Positions 1 to 9,900 of a stretch of DNA of 11,443 nucleotides are shown here, piece after piece. The notes below the pieces were generated by a model. The model saw only the letters and a program-made list of their open reading frames with translations, was not told where the DNA came from and searched no databases. This stretch comes from Podila epigama (Eukaryota; Mortierellomycota; Mortierellomycetes; Mortierellales; Mortierellaceae): positions 10,379 to 21,821 of the forward strand of contig JAAAVE010000346.1 in the NCBI GenBank assembly GCA_015679605.1, read 5' to 3'. The position numbers and the translations under genes were made by a program. How positions within the stretch are numbered: position 1 is the stretch's first letter; each line of letters begins with the position of its first letter.

Positions 1-230
1 ATTAATTAATTTTGAGAAAAAAAAAAAAAAAAGGAAAAGAGAAAGAAAAAGAAACTTTGAACCGTGGATTTATTAGCGAAGGACGATGACAGAGTAATAA
101 TAATAATAGTAATAGAAAGTAGCAATTCGTAAGGATAACAACAACAATAGAAAGAAAAGAAAAAAGAAAAAAAAAGACCAAAAGAAAAACGAAATGACCT
201 CTCCCTTTATCAAACACAAAAAGAATGAAT
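1..230 (-). other. 3' flank/UTR of lcb2
   Basis: No gene seen. The strand is strongly purine-rich on plus (U/C-rich in the lcb2 transcript), with an A16 run at 17-32, ATT/AAT triplets around 94-115 and AAC/AAG-like tracts to 190. The long pyrimidine-coded frame on the minus strand here is low complexity and is read as 3' UTR, not protein. Confidence 0.6.
69..74 (-). terminator. Candidate polyadenylation signal of lcb2
   Basis: The plus strand reads TTTATT, giving AATAAA on the lcb2 sense strand about 157 nt after the TAG stop. Position and motif suit a poly(A) signal, and U-rich sequence follows. Fungal poly(A) signals are loose, so this is a suggestion only. Confidence 0.4.
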
Positions 231-2660
231 CTAAACCTCCATGCCCATCTCCAAAGCCTTGCGGCTACTCATCTTGAGGCCGAGGATATCGCCCACCTCA
301 GAGACAACTTTCAGCACAAAGTCGAGATCCTCCTTAGTATGCGATGCAGAGACACAGAAACGAGCACGCGAGGCCACAATGGACGTTGCTGGGAAACCGA
401 CCACCACGACAGCCAAATCACGCTTGCGGCATTCTCGGGAGAAGGCGCTAAATTTTAACAAGAGAATTTGTAGTCTCGTCAGCACAACATTGTTCTGCTA
501 CCATAACACATACAGATACATACATATACATTTACATATACAAAAAAGAAGTGCGGCATCGACTCAAAATAAGAAACACGCCACTTCTGAAATACTTACG
601 GAATCTTGGCAGGGTTGAAGAGGAGCAAGGGAATCACAGGAGAGTCACGGTCACCATAGATGATAAAGCCCATCTTGCGCAAGTTGCTGCCCAGGTAGCG
701 AGCATTCCAGGCCAAGCGGCTAAGACGCTCCTGACCGGCAGTGGTACCATCGCGACCCATGATGGACCACATGCTAGAGTAGATTTGCTCAAGAATGATG
801 GGCGACATGGCCTCTCCATATACAGACGAGTGATTCACAAGACGCAAGTGGTCAATAATAGCCTTGGACGAGCAGATATAGCCACCAGCAGCACCGAATG
901 ACTTTGTGAAGGTACCCATCAGGATATCAACCTCCTTGGGATCAATATTATAGTAGTCACAGACACCACGTCCGCGGGGTCCAAGAGCTCCAACCGAATG
1001 GGCTTCATCAACATAAAGGAAGAACTATTAGGATACGCGTGAAAATAGTATGAGTAACAACGACAGGATTTGAAGTGGCATTGGAGGATGAAAAAAATAA
1101 AGAGTGCACGAGTGCATGCGTGCGTGCGTGCGCGAGAATGGAGCAAGAAAAGAAAGAGAAAAGACATGCACGCGTTACCTTGTACTTGCGCTTGAGCTCA
1201 ATGATCTCGGGCAGCTTCACAATGGATCCCTCCATCGAATAAAGACCCTCGACAATCAAGAGAATGTTTTTCCAGGGACGGTGGGTTCTGGGCTGGCCCT
1301 GGGAGATGGCGTCACGAAGAACGACTTCCAAGTCCTCAATGTCGTTGTGCTTGAAGACGCGAATATGGGCACCAGAGAGACGAGCACCAAAGACAAGAGA
1401 GTTGTGATTGAGTTCATCCGAAATGATCAAGGATCCCTTGGAGGCAAGTCCGGCAATGGTAGTGCTGTTGGTGGCATAACCCATAGAGATGAGGAGGGCG
1501 GCCTCTTTGCCCATGAAATCTGCAACGAGTTCCTCAGTCTTTGTGTGGAGATCCACGGATCCGGCTTCAAGACGGGTTCCACAGGACGAGAGGCCGTACG
1601 TGTGAATGACTTCCTCCACGGCGTCTGCGCATGGGCCGGTGGACTGGGCAAAGCCGAGGTAGTTGTACGAGGACAGGTTGACGGCCTCCTTGAGACGTCC
1701 AGTGAACTGGAAGGAGCGGCAATAGTCATTGGTGACACGCTCAAGCATGTTAATAGTACGTCCGGGGACGAGGGAGGTGGGCACAGAGAAGCAGTCATCA
1801 ATGCGCATCTTTAGGTTGCGTGTCCAGAATGAATCCCAATCTGAGGTAAGTGCAGCATAACCCTATAAGCAGCAAAAGGCGAAGTTAGCGTCATTCTACT
1901 ATCGTCATTAGCAAATGGATGGATGGATGGCTGAAGCCTACAGTGTACTTCCACTGTTGGAAGGATGTGTGAATATTTCTTTCGTAATATCACAAATCAA
2001 AACAGGGACATGCATGCATGACTGCGCTGATGGTCAGTGACGAAAAGAAGAAAAAGGCCGCATGCGTAAAATCGTCAAAAATGGGTTGTCGCTTTCTTCC
2101 CGAGTCAGAAAGTTACGTGACAAAAAAAAAAAAAAAAAAAAAAATAGCATATTCCAATCCTGCCTGTCCCTTCTCCATCACGAATCACGATCAGACAACC
2201 GAGTCGAATCCGGTTCAGTTCAGTCTAAAGATTGCCACTCGAAACATTTCCTCAGGCTTCCTAAAGCTATTATTTTGATCAAGATGCCATTGGGGGCAAT
2301 GCTCCATATGTTTCTTTGATCAAAAAGATGAGGCCTTACGTTAGATGGCATGAGATGCGCATAGGCCTTCTTGTTCCAGCGGAAACCATAGAAATCTCTG
2401 AGATGGCCAAAGAATGACAAGATGATGTACGACAGGTAGGTGGTGATGAGATAAAAGTAAGGTGGCTCTTCCATGATATCATCATACGAAGTCTTGAAGA
2501 GGGCCCTGTTTTTCTCTGAGGATGAGAACCCTTTCCAATGGAGCTTCTCCTTGGGTGCCTTGACAGATAAGGCCTCCTGGAACTTTGCATGATGTTGAGA
2601 TGAGAGGGGAGTGGCCTTGAGGCTGGCTGGCGAAACAGCCGCGCGAGATCCCTTTCCCAT
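231..2660 (-). CDS. lcb2: Serine palmitoyltransferase subunit 2 (LCB2), four exons
   Basis: Spliced as complement(231..447, 600..1024, 1179..1862, 2340..2660), 1,647 nt, 548 aa plus TAG stop. LCB2 with LCB1 condenses serine and palmitoyl-CoA to 3-ketodihydrosphingosine, the first step of sphingolipid synthesis, in the ER membrane; LCB2 carries the PLP lysine. Seen: a hydrophobic segment around residues 67-86 following EEPPYFY; the Lcb2-type TRNLKMRI stretch (about 120-127); YNYLGFA (173-179); GTRLEAG (202-208); DELNHNS (256-262); DEAHS with the PLP-pyridine Asp (about 341); GTFTKSFGAAGGY with the Schiff-base Lys about 376; C-terminal VVVVGFPAT and SRARFC. Length matches the family (about 560 aa). 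All junctions are GT-AG and restore family sequence: SN/GYAAL, KYK/FFLYVDEAH, KIP/AFSREC. The start at 2660 has A at -3 and G at +4. The frame stays open upstream to 2783 but contains no earlier ATG. Identity is firm; exact splice sites are inferred from conservation. Confidence 0.96.
448..599 (-). other. lcb2 intron 3
   Basis: A 152-nt GT-AG intron, phase 2. The donor is GTAAGT at 599-594 and the acceptor TTTAG ends at 448. Splicing joins CC to C and restores KIPAFSREC, as in other LCB2 proteins. The interior is rich in ACATA/ATACA short repeats (about 508-540). Confidence 0.9.
1025..1178 (-). other. lcb2 intron 2
   Basis: A 154-nt GT-AG intron, phase 0. The donor is GTAACG at 1178 and the acceptor CCTAATAG ends at 1025. 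It joins KRKYK to FFLYVDEAHS, a continuous conserved stretch in LCB2. It contains a GTGC/GCGT-type microsatellite (about 1106-1134). Confidence 0.9.
1863..2339 (-). other. lcb2 intron 1 (long)
   Basis: A 477-nt GT-AG intron, phase 0, three times longer than the other two. The donor is GTAAGG at 2339-2334 and the acceptor TTATAG ends at 1863. It joins LMPSN to GYAALTSD. It holds an A23 run (T23 in the transcript) at 2122-2144, a GGAT tetranucleotide repeat near 1915-1931, a short ATGC repeat near 2010-2020 and a nested inverted repeat at 2273-2325. No coding content was recognised inside. Confidence 0.88.
2273..2325. repeat. Nested inverted repeat next to the lcb2 intron 1 donor
   Basis: The outer arms are TTTTGATCAAGA (2273-2284) and TCTTTGATCAAAA (2313-2325), which pair with one single-base bulge. 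Inside, CATTG (2288-2292) and CAATG (2297-2301) pair around a GGGG loop. In the lcb2 transcript the structure begins about nine nt after the 5' splice hexamer. Whether it folds or acts is not known. Confidence 0.45.
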
Positions 2661-2814
2661 ATTAGTGTGATGTGATGTAGCTTGACTTGGAATGATGGAA
2701 ATATTGGTGATTGATGAAGATGATGAGGATGATGAATATGATGGGAATGTGAACAGGGATGAGGAGAGTGAGAATGTGAACAAAGTGTCCGTTAAAGTTT
2801 TTTACTCATGCCTA

Positions 2815-2867
2815 GTACGTACAAAAAAATGACTTTCGGGGTGGATCGGTGTCCTTTTTGTACGTGC
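2815..2867. repeat. Imperfect inverted repeat in the divergent promoter
   Basis: The left arm GTACGTACAAAAA (2815-2827) and right arm TTTTTGTACGTGC (2855-2867) match at 12 of 13 positions in inverted orientation across a 27-nt spacer. The GTACGTAC core of the left arm is itself palindromic. It could be a protein-binding site for one or both divergent genes. Confidence 0.45.
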
Positions 2868-2998
2868 TCCGCTCCCCCCCTCCTCCCTCCCTTTCTCCAC
2901 TCCTCTGTTCCCACTCGATCTCGGTGGTCTCAGTCATCCCAGGGGGGAAACAGGATAAATTGTTACACCGACAGAGTCACCTCACCGCATATTAAACA

Positions 2999-3038
2999 TA
3001 GACACACACACAGACACAGACACTCACACAGACAGACA
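2999..3038. repeat. CA/GACA microsatellite
   Basis: Interrupted runs of ACAC, CAGACA and CACACAGACAGACA in the intergenic region. Simple sequence repeat; no coding role seen. Confidence 0.7.
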
Positions 3039-3101
3039 TGATAATAATAATGACACCAATGTTGCGTGCCTGGATATGGTATGGCCCAGTATGTAGTATA
3101 G

Positions 3102-3114
3102 GTCAAAGTTTGAC
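3102..3114. promoter_or_regulatory. 13-bp palindrome GTCAAAGTTTGAC
   Basis: A perfect inverted repeat, GTCAAA and TTTGAC around a central G, about 500 nt upstream of the Cys-rich gene. It has the form of a dimer-binding site. No known regulator is assigned. Confidence 0.3.
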
Positions 3115-3498
3115 ACAGAAGAATGACCATGACAAACAAAGGATCTTCGGTCTTGTCTTCCATGTTACAACAAAAAGAAAAAAAAAAAAATGATTGTCTC
3201 TCTCAATTATGTTCGATCGGATATGCACATACACTTGAATCAACTTTTTGACCCTTCATCCTTGCTTAACGCGAATGCGCACGTTTAATTTTTCTTTCCA
3301 ATAGGGGTGGAAGTCTGACCGAAAAACATCAACACGTCAAGACAGTGGCAGTTGTCATATGGCGAGACACTTTCAACACGAACACGCCTTTTTTTCACAA
3401 AAGGATTGTATTCCCACCCCCCATGCCATCTTCATACAAGCGTCACCGAGCACTGGATTAATGGCTTTCTCTTTTCTTGTAATCCTTTTGTTCCTTTC

Positions 3499-3520
3499 TT
3501 TTTTTTTTAAAAAAAAAAAA
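3499..3520. repeat. T10-A12 tract upstream of the Cys-rich gene
   Basis: Ten T followed directly by twelve A, 88 nt before the chosen start codon. It is self-complementary and is a typical poly(dA:dT) element, of the kind that excludes nucleosomes at fungal promoters. If the frame from 3359 were translated, it would encode a Phe-Lys run, which argues that this stretch is not coding. Confidence 0.6.
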
Positions 3521-3607
3521 GTAATCTTGATAAATTTCGACTTGCATCTTCAGGTCCCGGCTGGTCGTCGCCCATTCAACGTTGTTCGACGCGATAATCT
3601 CTTGAGG

Positions 3608-3989
3608 ATGAGGCCTTTATTGCGACATCATCTTGTGCTGGTATTAGTCGCGAGCTTGGCGTATCTCTTATCGACGACGCATGTCCGCGGCCAAGCAGTG
3701 TCAGCCGAAACACCAGCCATCGACGACTTCAGCATCGATGTGAGCCAACAACAAAAAGACACCAATTTGAACCCAAATGTCTTTGAACAATCAACTCTAA
3801 CCAAAGACCAGCGCAAACATGTCAACAAGGAGCACACGGGAAAGAATCACCACCGTCACAGAAAAGGTCATTTACATCGTAATCACAAAAGTACCCACAA
3901 GCAAAAGCACAAACACAGGCACAAGTCTTCCCCTCGGCACAGAGACAAGTCTCATCATTCCCACAAGCACAAACACCAACACCGTTGTG
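3608..3989 (+). other. Exon 1: signal peptide plus His/Lys-rich segment
   Basis: Encodes residues 1-127 and the first base of codon 128. After the signal peptide comes an acidic, Gln/Asn-containing stretch (about 29-70), then an unusually basic tail dominated by His, Lys and Arg (HKHRHK, HSHKHKHQH) ending in RCG. Such tracts can bind Zn, Cu or Ni ions or anionic wall polymers, but nothing here proves that. The donor G/GTAAAT is directly followed by TAA, so the unspliced message ends at 3997. Confidence 0.8.
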
Positions 3990-6900
3990 GTAAATAATAT
4001 GTATATGAGCAATATTATCTCAACGTTCTCAACAACTCTACATCTATTGATCTATTGACGTGCTGGTTTTTTGCGGTGTGCTTTGAGGGGCTTTCACCTT
4101 TTAGATAGACAGCTCGACTTGGTCTGTGAAGGAATTGTTTTTGACCGTATCGTCTGTCGAGGCGCAAAATCAGCTGGTCGCAGCACTACTACTATTAAGC
4201 AGGATGACTTTTCAAGACAGACGCAAACCAACAAAAACTTGCATCCACCACAAAAGACAAAGGTTGTCCTCATCAAAATGGAATCGCCTTGTACCAAGAA
4301 TCTACATTCGAATAACACTTTGAGGACATTAACACTGGATTCAGCCAACGGAGATATACAGAAAGGCTTTCTTGATTTTGACAGTGGCCACTCTGTTGAG
4401 GTCGAGGATGATGCTTCGCTCGATTCTCTTGGATTTACATCAGAGACATATCCCAGACATAAGGACCCTCGTCAAAAACACCATCACCGCCAGAAGCATC
4501 ATGTTCCACATCATAAGCATGGGAAACCTCATTCTCACCATCGCCATCGGAGACCACGCAAGTGCAACAAGGCATCAGGAGGCTGTAAGGACAAAGGCGA
4601 AGGAAAAAGAAACGGAAAGAAAAAAGGGAATGGCAAGGATGGAAGAAAGGGTAAAGGAAAGGGCAAGGGCAAGGGCAAAGGCAAAGGCAACCGCGACAGA
4701 CATCATCCATACCTTGGTCGGTGTGTGTCAACAGGAAGGGTATGCGGCTCGCGTCTATTTGGATGCAACTTTGACCCAACAGCATTGTATACCTGCAGCG
4801 CCATAGGAGAGTTTCCAGTTCTGAAAAGAATCAATGCGAACGCGTGTAACGGAAACAAGTTGAAAGGATGCACTTGTAACTCGACGACCCCCGTCTGTGG
4901 GAGAACACTACCAGCTCAATGCCATGCAAAACCAGATGCGATCTATCACTGTCCTCGAGGCGTGGGCAAACACTATGTTCTTCTCAAGACATGTCCTTCA
5001 GGATCTTCATGTATCACAAGTCGCGACAATCACGGCGCTGCTTGTGAATCCATCTATCCATGTGCTTGTTCAGCAAGAGGAACTGTAAGAAAAAAATTAC
5101 TCTTTCGTTGATACCCAACCAAAAGCTCTAGCAAAAAAATATTAACACCCGCCCTTTTTCTTTGGTGCATCTGTTTTGCTCAGTTCTGTGGCCAAGCATT
5201 TCCCTCCAGCTGTGTCATGGACACTGCTTCTCTTTACAGATGTGAAGCTACTGGCGCCCAACCTGTCGAGATAAAAACCTGCAGCGAAGGATGTTTGATA
5301 AATCTTGGTTCGGATGCTTGCGTCAACATAGTGCCAAAGAGGTGCCTGTGTCCCTCCGTCAACACCACCATCTGCGGAAGCGACTTGCCGAAGGAGTGCA
5401 ATGCCGACCCTAACGCAGTTTACGCCTGCTCAGAGTCGCAGTTGAATCCTCAGATACTCCACAGGTGTCAGCCTGGAACCAGGTGCCACATTACAAGCAG
5501 CAGAGGAGCAGAGTGTGGATTTGAAAACTGTAGATGCACTGGTGGTTCCAGTTCCGAGTTTTGCTCTGATGGGTTTCCTCAACACTGCCGTCTCGCCAAA
5601 AACAGCATTTACAAATGTTCATCGAATGGAGAGCCAAGTCTTGTCGCGACTTGTGAAGGTGGCAAGGAATGCATACCCGCCACAAGCGGTGCTATATGCG
5701 TCCACGACGACTGCAAATGTCCTAGTGATGGGGTTCTTTGTGGTAAAATATTCCCTCTATCCTGTCAGTTGCCAGCGACCAGTCTCTACAAATGTGTCAA
5801 GGGTGAGGCCCCAATACTAGAGAGATCATGTCTGCCAGGCACCTGTACCGCGTTTGCAACCCTGGCCTTTCCGAGACACCAAGATACTTGTGTGGATGAA
5901 TGTGCCTGTTCAAGTAAAAGCTCTGTAAGTCACAAGCGAGAATTGGGTGTTGTTAGCTCTGACAAGGGTTAGGACGAATAGAAGAACACTTGCCCATCAT
6001 ATATTTGTCCCTCCATTCTCCTTCATTTTATAGGTTTGCGGCTCAACGTTCCCACTGACCTGTGGCCTGGATGCCAACACCCTTTATGAATGTCCAGGAC
6101 AAGGCGTCAGACCAATGCGTGGAGTGAGGTGTGAAGGCAAATGCCTCGTACAAGCGGGTCATAACGTCTGCGACCCTACGGATGACAAGTGCAAGTGTTC
6201 CGGTGCCAGCTCCAGCCCAATGTGCGGTCATGAACTGCCCATCTCTTGCAACGCTAGACCGGACGCCATCTATCTTTGCCACGAGGGTGAAAGGTCAGCC
6301 CCTGATCTTCTCTCCATCTGCAACCCTGGGACAAAATGTATAAAAAAACCATCGCCAGAAGGTGCCACTTGTGGGTCTGGCGTTTGTGGATGTACTGGCG
6401 GAACAGAAGTCTGCTCGACCGCATTCCCGCCAGAATGTGGACTCGTAAAGAATGCAATCTACAAGTGCACACCAGAAGGCAGACCTGCGTTGGTATCAAA
6501 GTGTGACGGATCTGCAGTTTGTAAGACAGGTACCGATGGGCCCAGGTGTGTCACCGATGATTGTAAATGTCCCAAGGACGGTCTAGTGTGCGGTGGGGCC
6601 TTTCTTCCGACATGCCGTTTGAAGCAAGCAGCACTCTACACCTGTCATAAAGGAGGCGACCCCATCTTTCATAAAAGTTGCCACCCTGAGCGCTGCAAAC
6701 CAACCATTGTCAGCTCTTCTGATGACTATTGCGAAGACAGTTGTTCGTGTGTGGAACCTGGACTGGTGAGCACCCCTTGTTATTTGTTCCTTTCAAAATC
6801 TTGCAAACTGGCTTCACTTAACTCATGAGTTGGTGCATTCAAATCCTCATTTCGTCGTGCTCAATAGGTTTGCGGCAAGTCCTTTCCCTCCCAATGCATG

Positions 6901-9900
6901 CTTGACGGATCAACTCTGTACAAATGCGCCCATGCCTCTGGCAAACCTATTCCTGTGGAGACCTGTAAGGATGGTGGATGTACTATCGCTGTAGGTGATG
7001 ATAGTTGCACCAAAGAGGTTTGTTCATGTCCGGAGGGTCTCATCGGCTCTATCTGTGGTTCTGAGCTCCCAGATATATGTCAAGCAGACCGCAATACCAT
7101 TTACCACTGCAAGAGTCGAAGCGGGAGCGGGAGCGGGTCAACACCAGAAAGAGCTGTACATTGCGCCATTGGCACAAAATGCAGGATGAGAAACCCTCCA
7201 CCAGGCGCTTTATGTGAACCTGAAGGATGCAGGTGTACCAAGGATGGCCAAGTGTGTTCCAATGAATTTAGCAGCGATTGTCGCCTCGTACAGAATGCTG
7301 TGTACAACTGCGTCATTGGTCTGGAACCCGAGATTGTTCACACATGTGAGTCATCGCAAAGTTGTCTTCGTCTCTCTGGCAGAGCCAGTTGCACCAATCT
7401 TGGATGCCAATGCCCTGTGGAAGGTGCGACATGCGGCAGCATCTTTCCACCTGAATGTGGCCTCCAGTCGACAGCACTGTACCTATGCACCAAAGGAAAT
7501 ATTCCAGTACTGAAGGAAGATTGCGGCAACAACGGTTGCAATGTCATAACATCGTCGGGCGCCAATGTTGACCACAGATGCAACATTAACCCTTGCCTTT
7601 GTCAACAGGAAGGAACTTTCTGTGGCGTTGCCTTCCCTGAAAAGTGCAATCTGGACAAGAGTGCTTTGTACACATGCCGGCATGGCGGCAAACCAGTCCT
7701 AACGGACAAGTGTCACAAAGGCATTTGCACTTCCACAAGTGACATTGGGAGAGATCTTTGTATTGATTACAAATACACGATCCCATGCACCTGTGCCGCC
7801 ATCAGCGTACCTGTTTGCGGCTTTGATCTTCCAGATGACTGTAAACGTCAACCTAACTTCGATCCAGATGCAATTTACACCTGTTCCGACGCCAGCAGCA
7901 CCGAACCTCAGATCATTCAAGTGTGTCGTGAAAAAGGAGCAACGTGCCTGAAGCGACCTCCACCAATCGGGGCCGAATGCGGCGTTACACCTTGCGAATG
8001 CCCTGGTGCAGCCAGGGTGTGCTCAGACGTCTTTTCGGCCAATTGTGGCCTTGAGCCCAACAGCCTGTATAGTTGCGCAGAGATGGGTCACCCAGTGCTA
8101 GTCAAGATGTGTGACAATGGCGAAACGTGTCTTAGGCGCCCTGACGGCTACCAATGCGTCGACAAGGATTGCATCTGTGGCGGTCAATCGATCGTGTGCG
8201 GCTCGCGATATCCGGCAAAGTGCAAGCTTCAGGATGGTGCACTATATTCATGTGCTGCTGTAGGAGAGAACCCGGTCTTCAAGAAACCTTGCCTTCATTG
8301 TCTGAACGCAGCACGTCGAGACACTATCGATGAGAACTGCATTGGCCCATGCGAATGTGTAGCGAGTGGGCTTGTAAGTATTTTCGACAGTTAATCTACA
8401 CGCAGAAAAGACTTTTTTAGACAACGTTGTCTGACTTACTACCATCCCTTTCACCAATAGGTCTGTGGGCAATCATTCCCACCTGAATGTCAGTTGGAGA
8501 CAGGCACGTTGTTCAAATGTGTAGACAAAGGGAAAATGCCTACTCCGTTCCAAAAATGTACCAGCAATATTTGCGTCACTAGTCCTGCTGAGGACGACAG
8601 CTGTGGGACTGATGATTCTTGCAAATGTCTCGACAGTAACGATGTGTGTGGTCAAGTGTTTCCCCTGGGCTGTCAGTTGGATACCACAAGTCTCTACAGT
8701 TGTACTGGTAAAGGAGTCGTGCCACAAAAGAAGGCGGCCTGCGAAAGCAAAATCTGTTCTGTTTTGCCTGGACCGGACGAATGCGCTGCCATTGACCAAA
8801 CGTGCAAATGCAAGGACATCATCGCCGTCTGTGGATCTGCTTTCCCCGCGCACTGCAAGCTGGACAAGGGGACTCTATACAAGTGCACCGATGGGCAAGG
8901 TTCTGCTCCTGCTCAATCAGAAAAATGTGAATCTGGCGAGTGTCTAGAAGTTCCTGGCCCTGATGAATGTAAACCAAAGCCTATACCACCCATCCGCTTT
9001 GACTGCAAGTGTAAAGACACCAATCTTGTCTGTGGCTCTGCTTTCCCAGATTCTTGTCATCTGGACAAAACATCTCTGTACAAGTGCACTGGTGGTCAAG
9101 GCACCGACCCCACAGCACCCGAGAAGTGTATCTCTGGCGAGTGCATTCCAGCCCCTGGTCCAGATGCATGCAAGCCTTCCCCTCCAATACCTGTAGACTG
9201 CAAATGCAAAGACACCAATCCTGCCTGCGGGTCTGCGTTTCCCGATGCTTGTAATCTGGACAAGGGGACTCTATACAAGTGCAGCGGTGGCCAAGGCGCC
9301 GACCCCACAGCACCCGAGAAATGTATCTCCGGCGAATGCATCTCAGCCCCTGGTCCAGATGCTTGCAAGCCTACTCCTCCAATCCCTGTAGACTGCAAAT
9401 GCAAAGAAGTTGGCCCCATCTGCGGCTCTGCATTCCCTGCCAACTGCACATTGGATGAAAGAACAGTTTATAGTTGTACAGCTTTCAATTCTGAACCCAT
9501 TGCGCGGGAAAGGTGTGAGAATGGCTGTGTTATCACCACCTCAGGAGAGCATTCTTGCAAGGACAGTTGTGCTTGCACCGACAACACTGTCCAATGTGGC
9601 CGAACTTTACCAGTCAACTGCGGATACCATAGTGGAGACGTGTATGATTGTTCCTCTGGTCCAGGGACAACGCCTGTTCTCGTCAAAAAATGCGAACCTG
9701 GGCTCATTTGCATTGGCCACGTAGATGGCAGTGCAGACTGTGGAGGCGTGGATTGTTCATGTCCTGGAAACAAAACAGTTTGCTCGAGTCAATTTCCTGA
9801 TATATGCAATTACGAACTCAACACCATCTACAAGTGTTCGGCCGCTGGTAGAGCAGTTAAATTGAAGTCTTGCGGTAGTAGAAGGGAGTGCGTGTCTGTG

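Larger units (their letters stand above)
2661..3607. promoter_or_regulatory. Divergent intergenic region, lcb2 / Cys-rich gene
   Basis: 947 nt between the two start codons, holding both promoters and 5' UTRs. No clear TATA box was found. Contents: GAT/ATG trinucleotide-rich tract (about 2715-2752), which lies in the probable lcb2 5' UTR; C/T-rich tract (about 2866-2906); CA/GACA microsatellite (about 2999-3038); A13 (3178-3190); a CCAAT pentamer (3298-3302) next to AGGGG (3303-3307), the yeast stress-element core; and a T10-A12 tract (3499-3520). An in-frame ATG at 3359 opens a frame that runs into the 3608 start without a stop. Much of that stretch is homopolymer, and a CTTCAG acceptor-like site ends at 3553, so a 5' UTR intron is possible. 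No independent gene is supported here. Confidence 0.6.

Noticed and set aside
1-217. Minus-strand Phe/Leu/Ser-rich frame at the window start
   Set aside because: Low-complexity translation of a purine-rich strand, lying in the lcb2 3' flank.
1104-1814. 236-codon plus-strand open frame opposite lcb2 exon 2
   Set aside because: It is the antisense shadow of a highly conserved LCB2 exon, with no domain of its own.
2220-2783. A separate small membrane protein gene at 2220-2783, minus strand
   Set aside because: Its EEPPYFY-transmembrane part is the N terminus of LCB2. The frame past 2340 is intron, and the upstream Ser-rich extension lacks an ATG (it begins at TTG).
2963-3163. 66-codon minus-strand frame in the intergenic region
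   Set aside because: It runs through the CA/GACA microsatellite, which produces a Cys-Leu-rich pseudo-peptide. No family features and no support.
3359-3607. N-terminal extension of the Cys-rich protein from the ATG at 3359
   Set aside because: It would include Phe and Lys runs from the T10-A12 tract and bury the clear signal peptide that begins at 3608. A 5' UTR is more likely.
3995-3997. Reading the gene as ending at the TAA after HRCGK, with a second gene starting near 4071
   Set aside because: A good donor overlaps the stop and a pyrimidine-rich acceptor at 4104 restores an open frame. The downstream part has no signal peptide of its own. Kept only as a possible intron-retention isoform.
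6043-9773. Several minus-strand frames of 60-126 codons across the module array
   Set aside because: These mirror the repeating Cys codons of the plus-strand gene. Their recurring similar peptides are by-products of the repeats.
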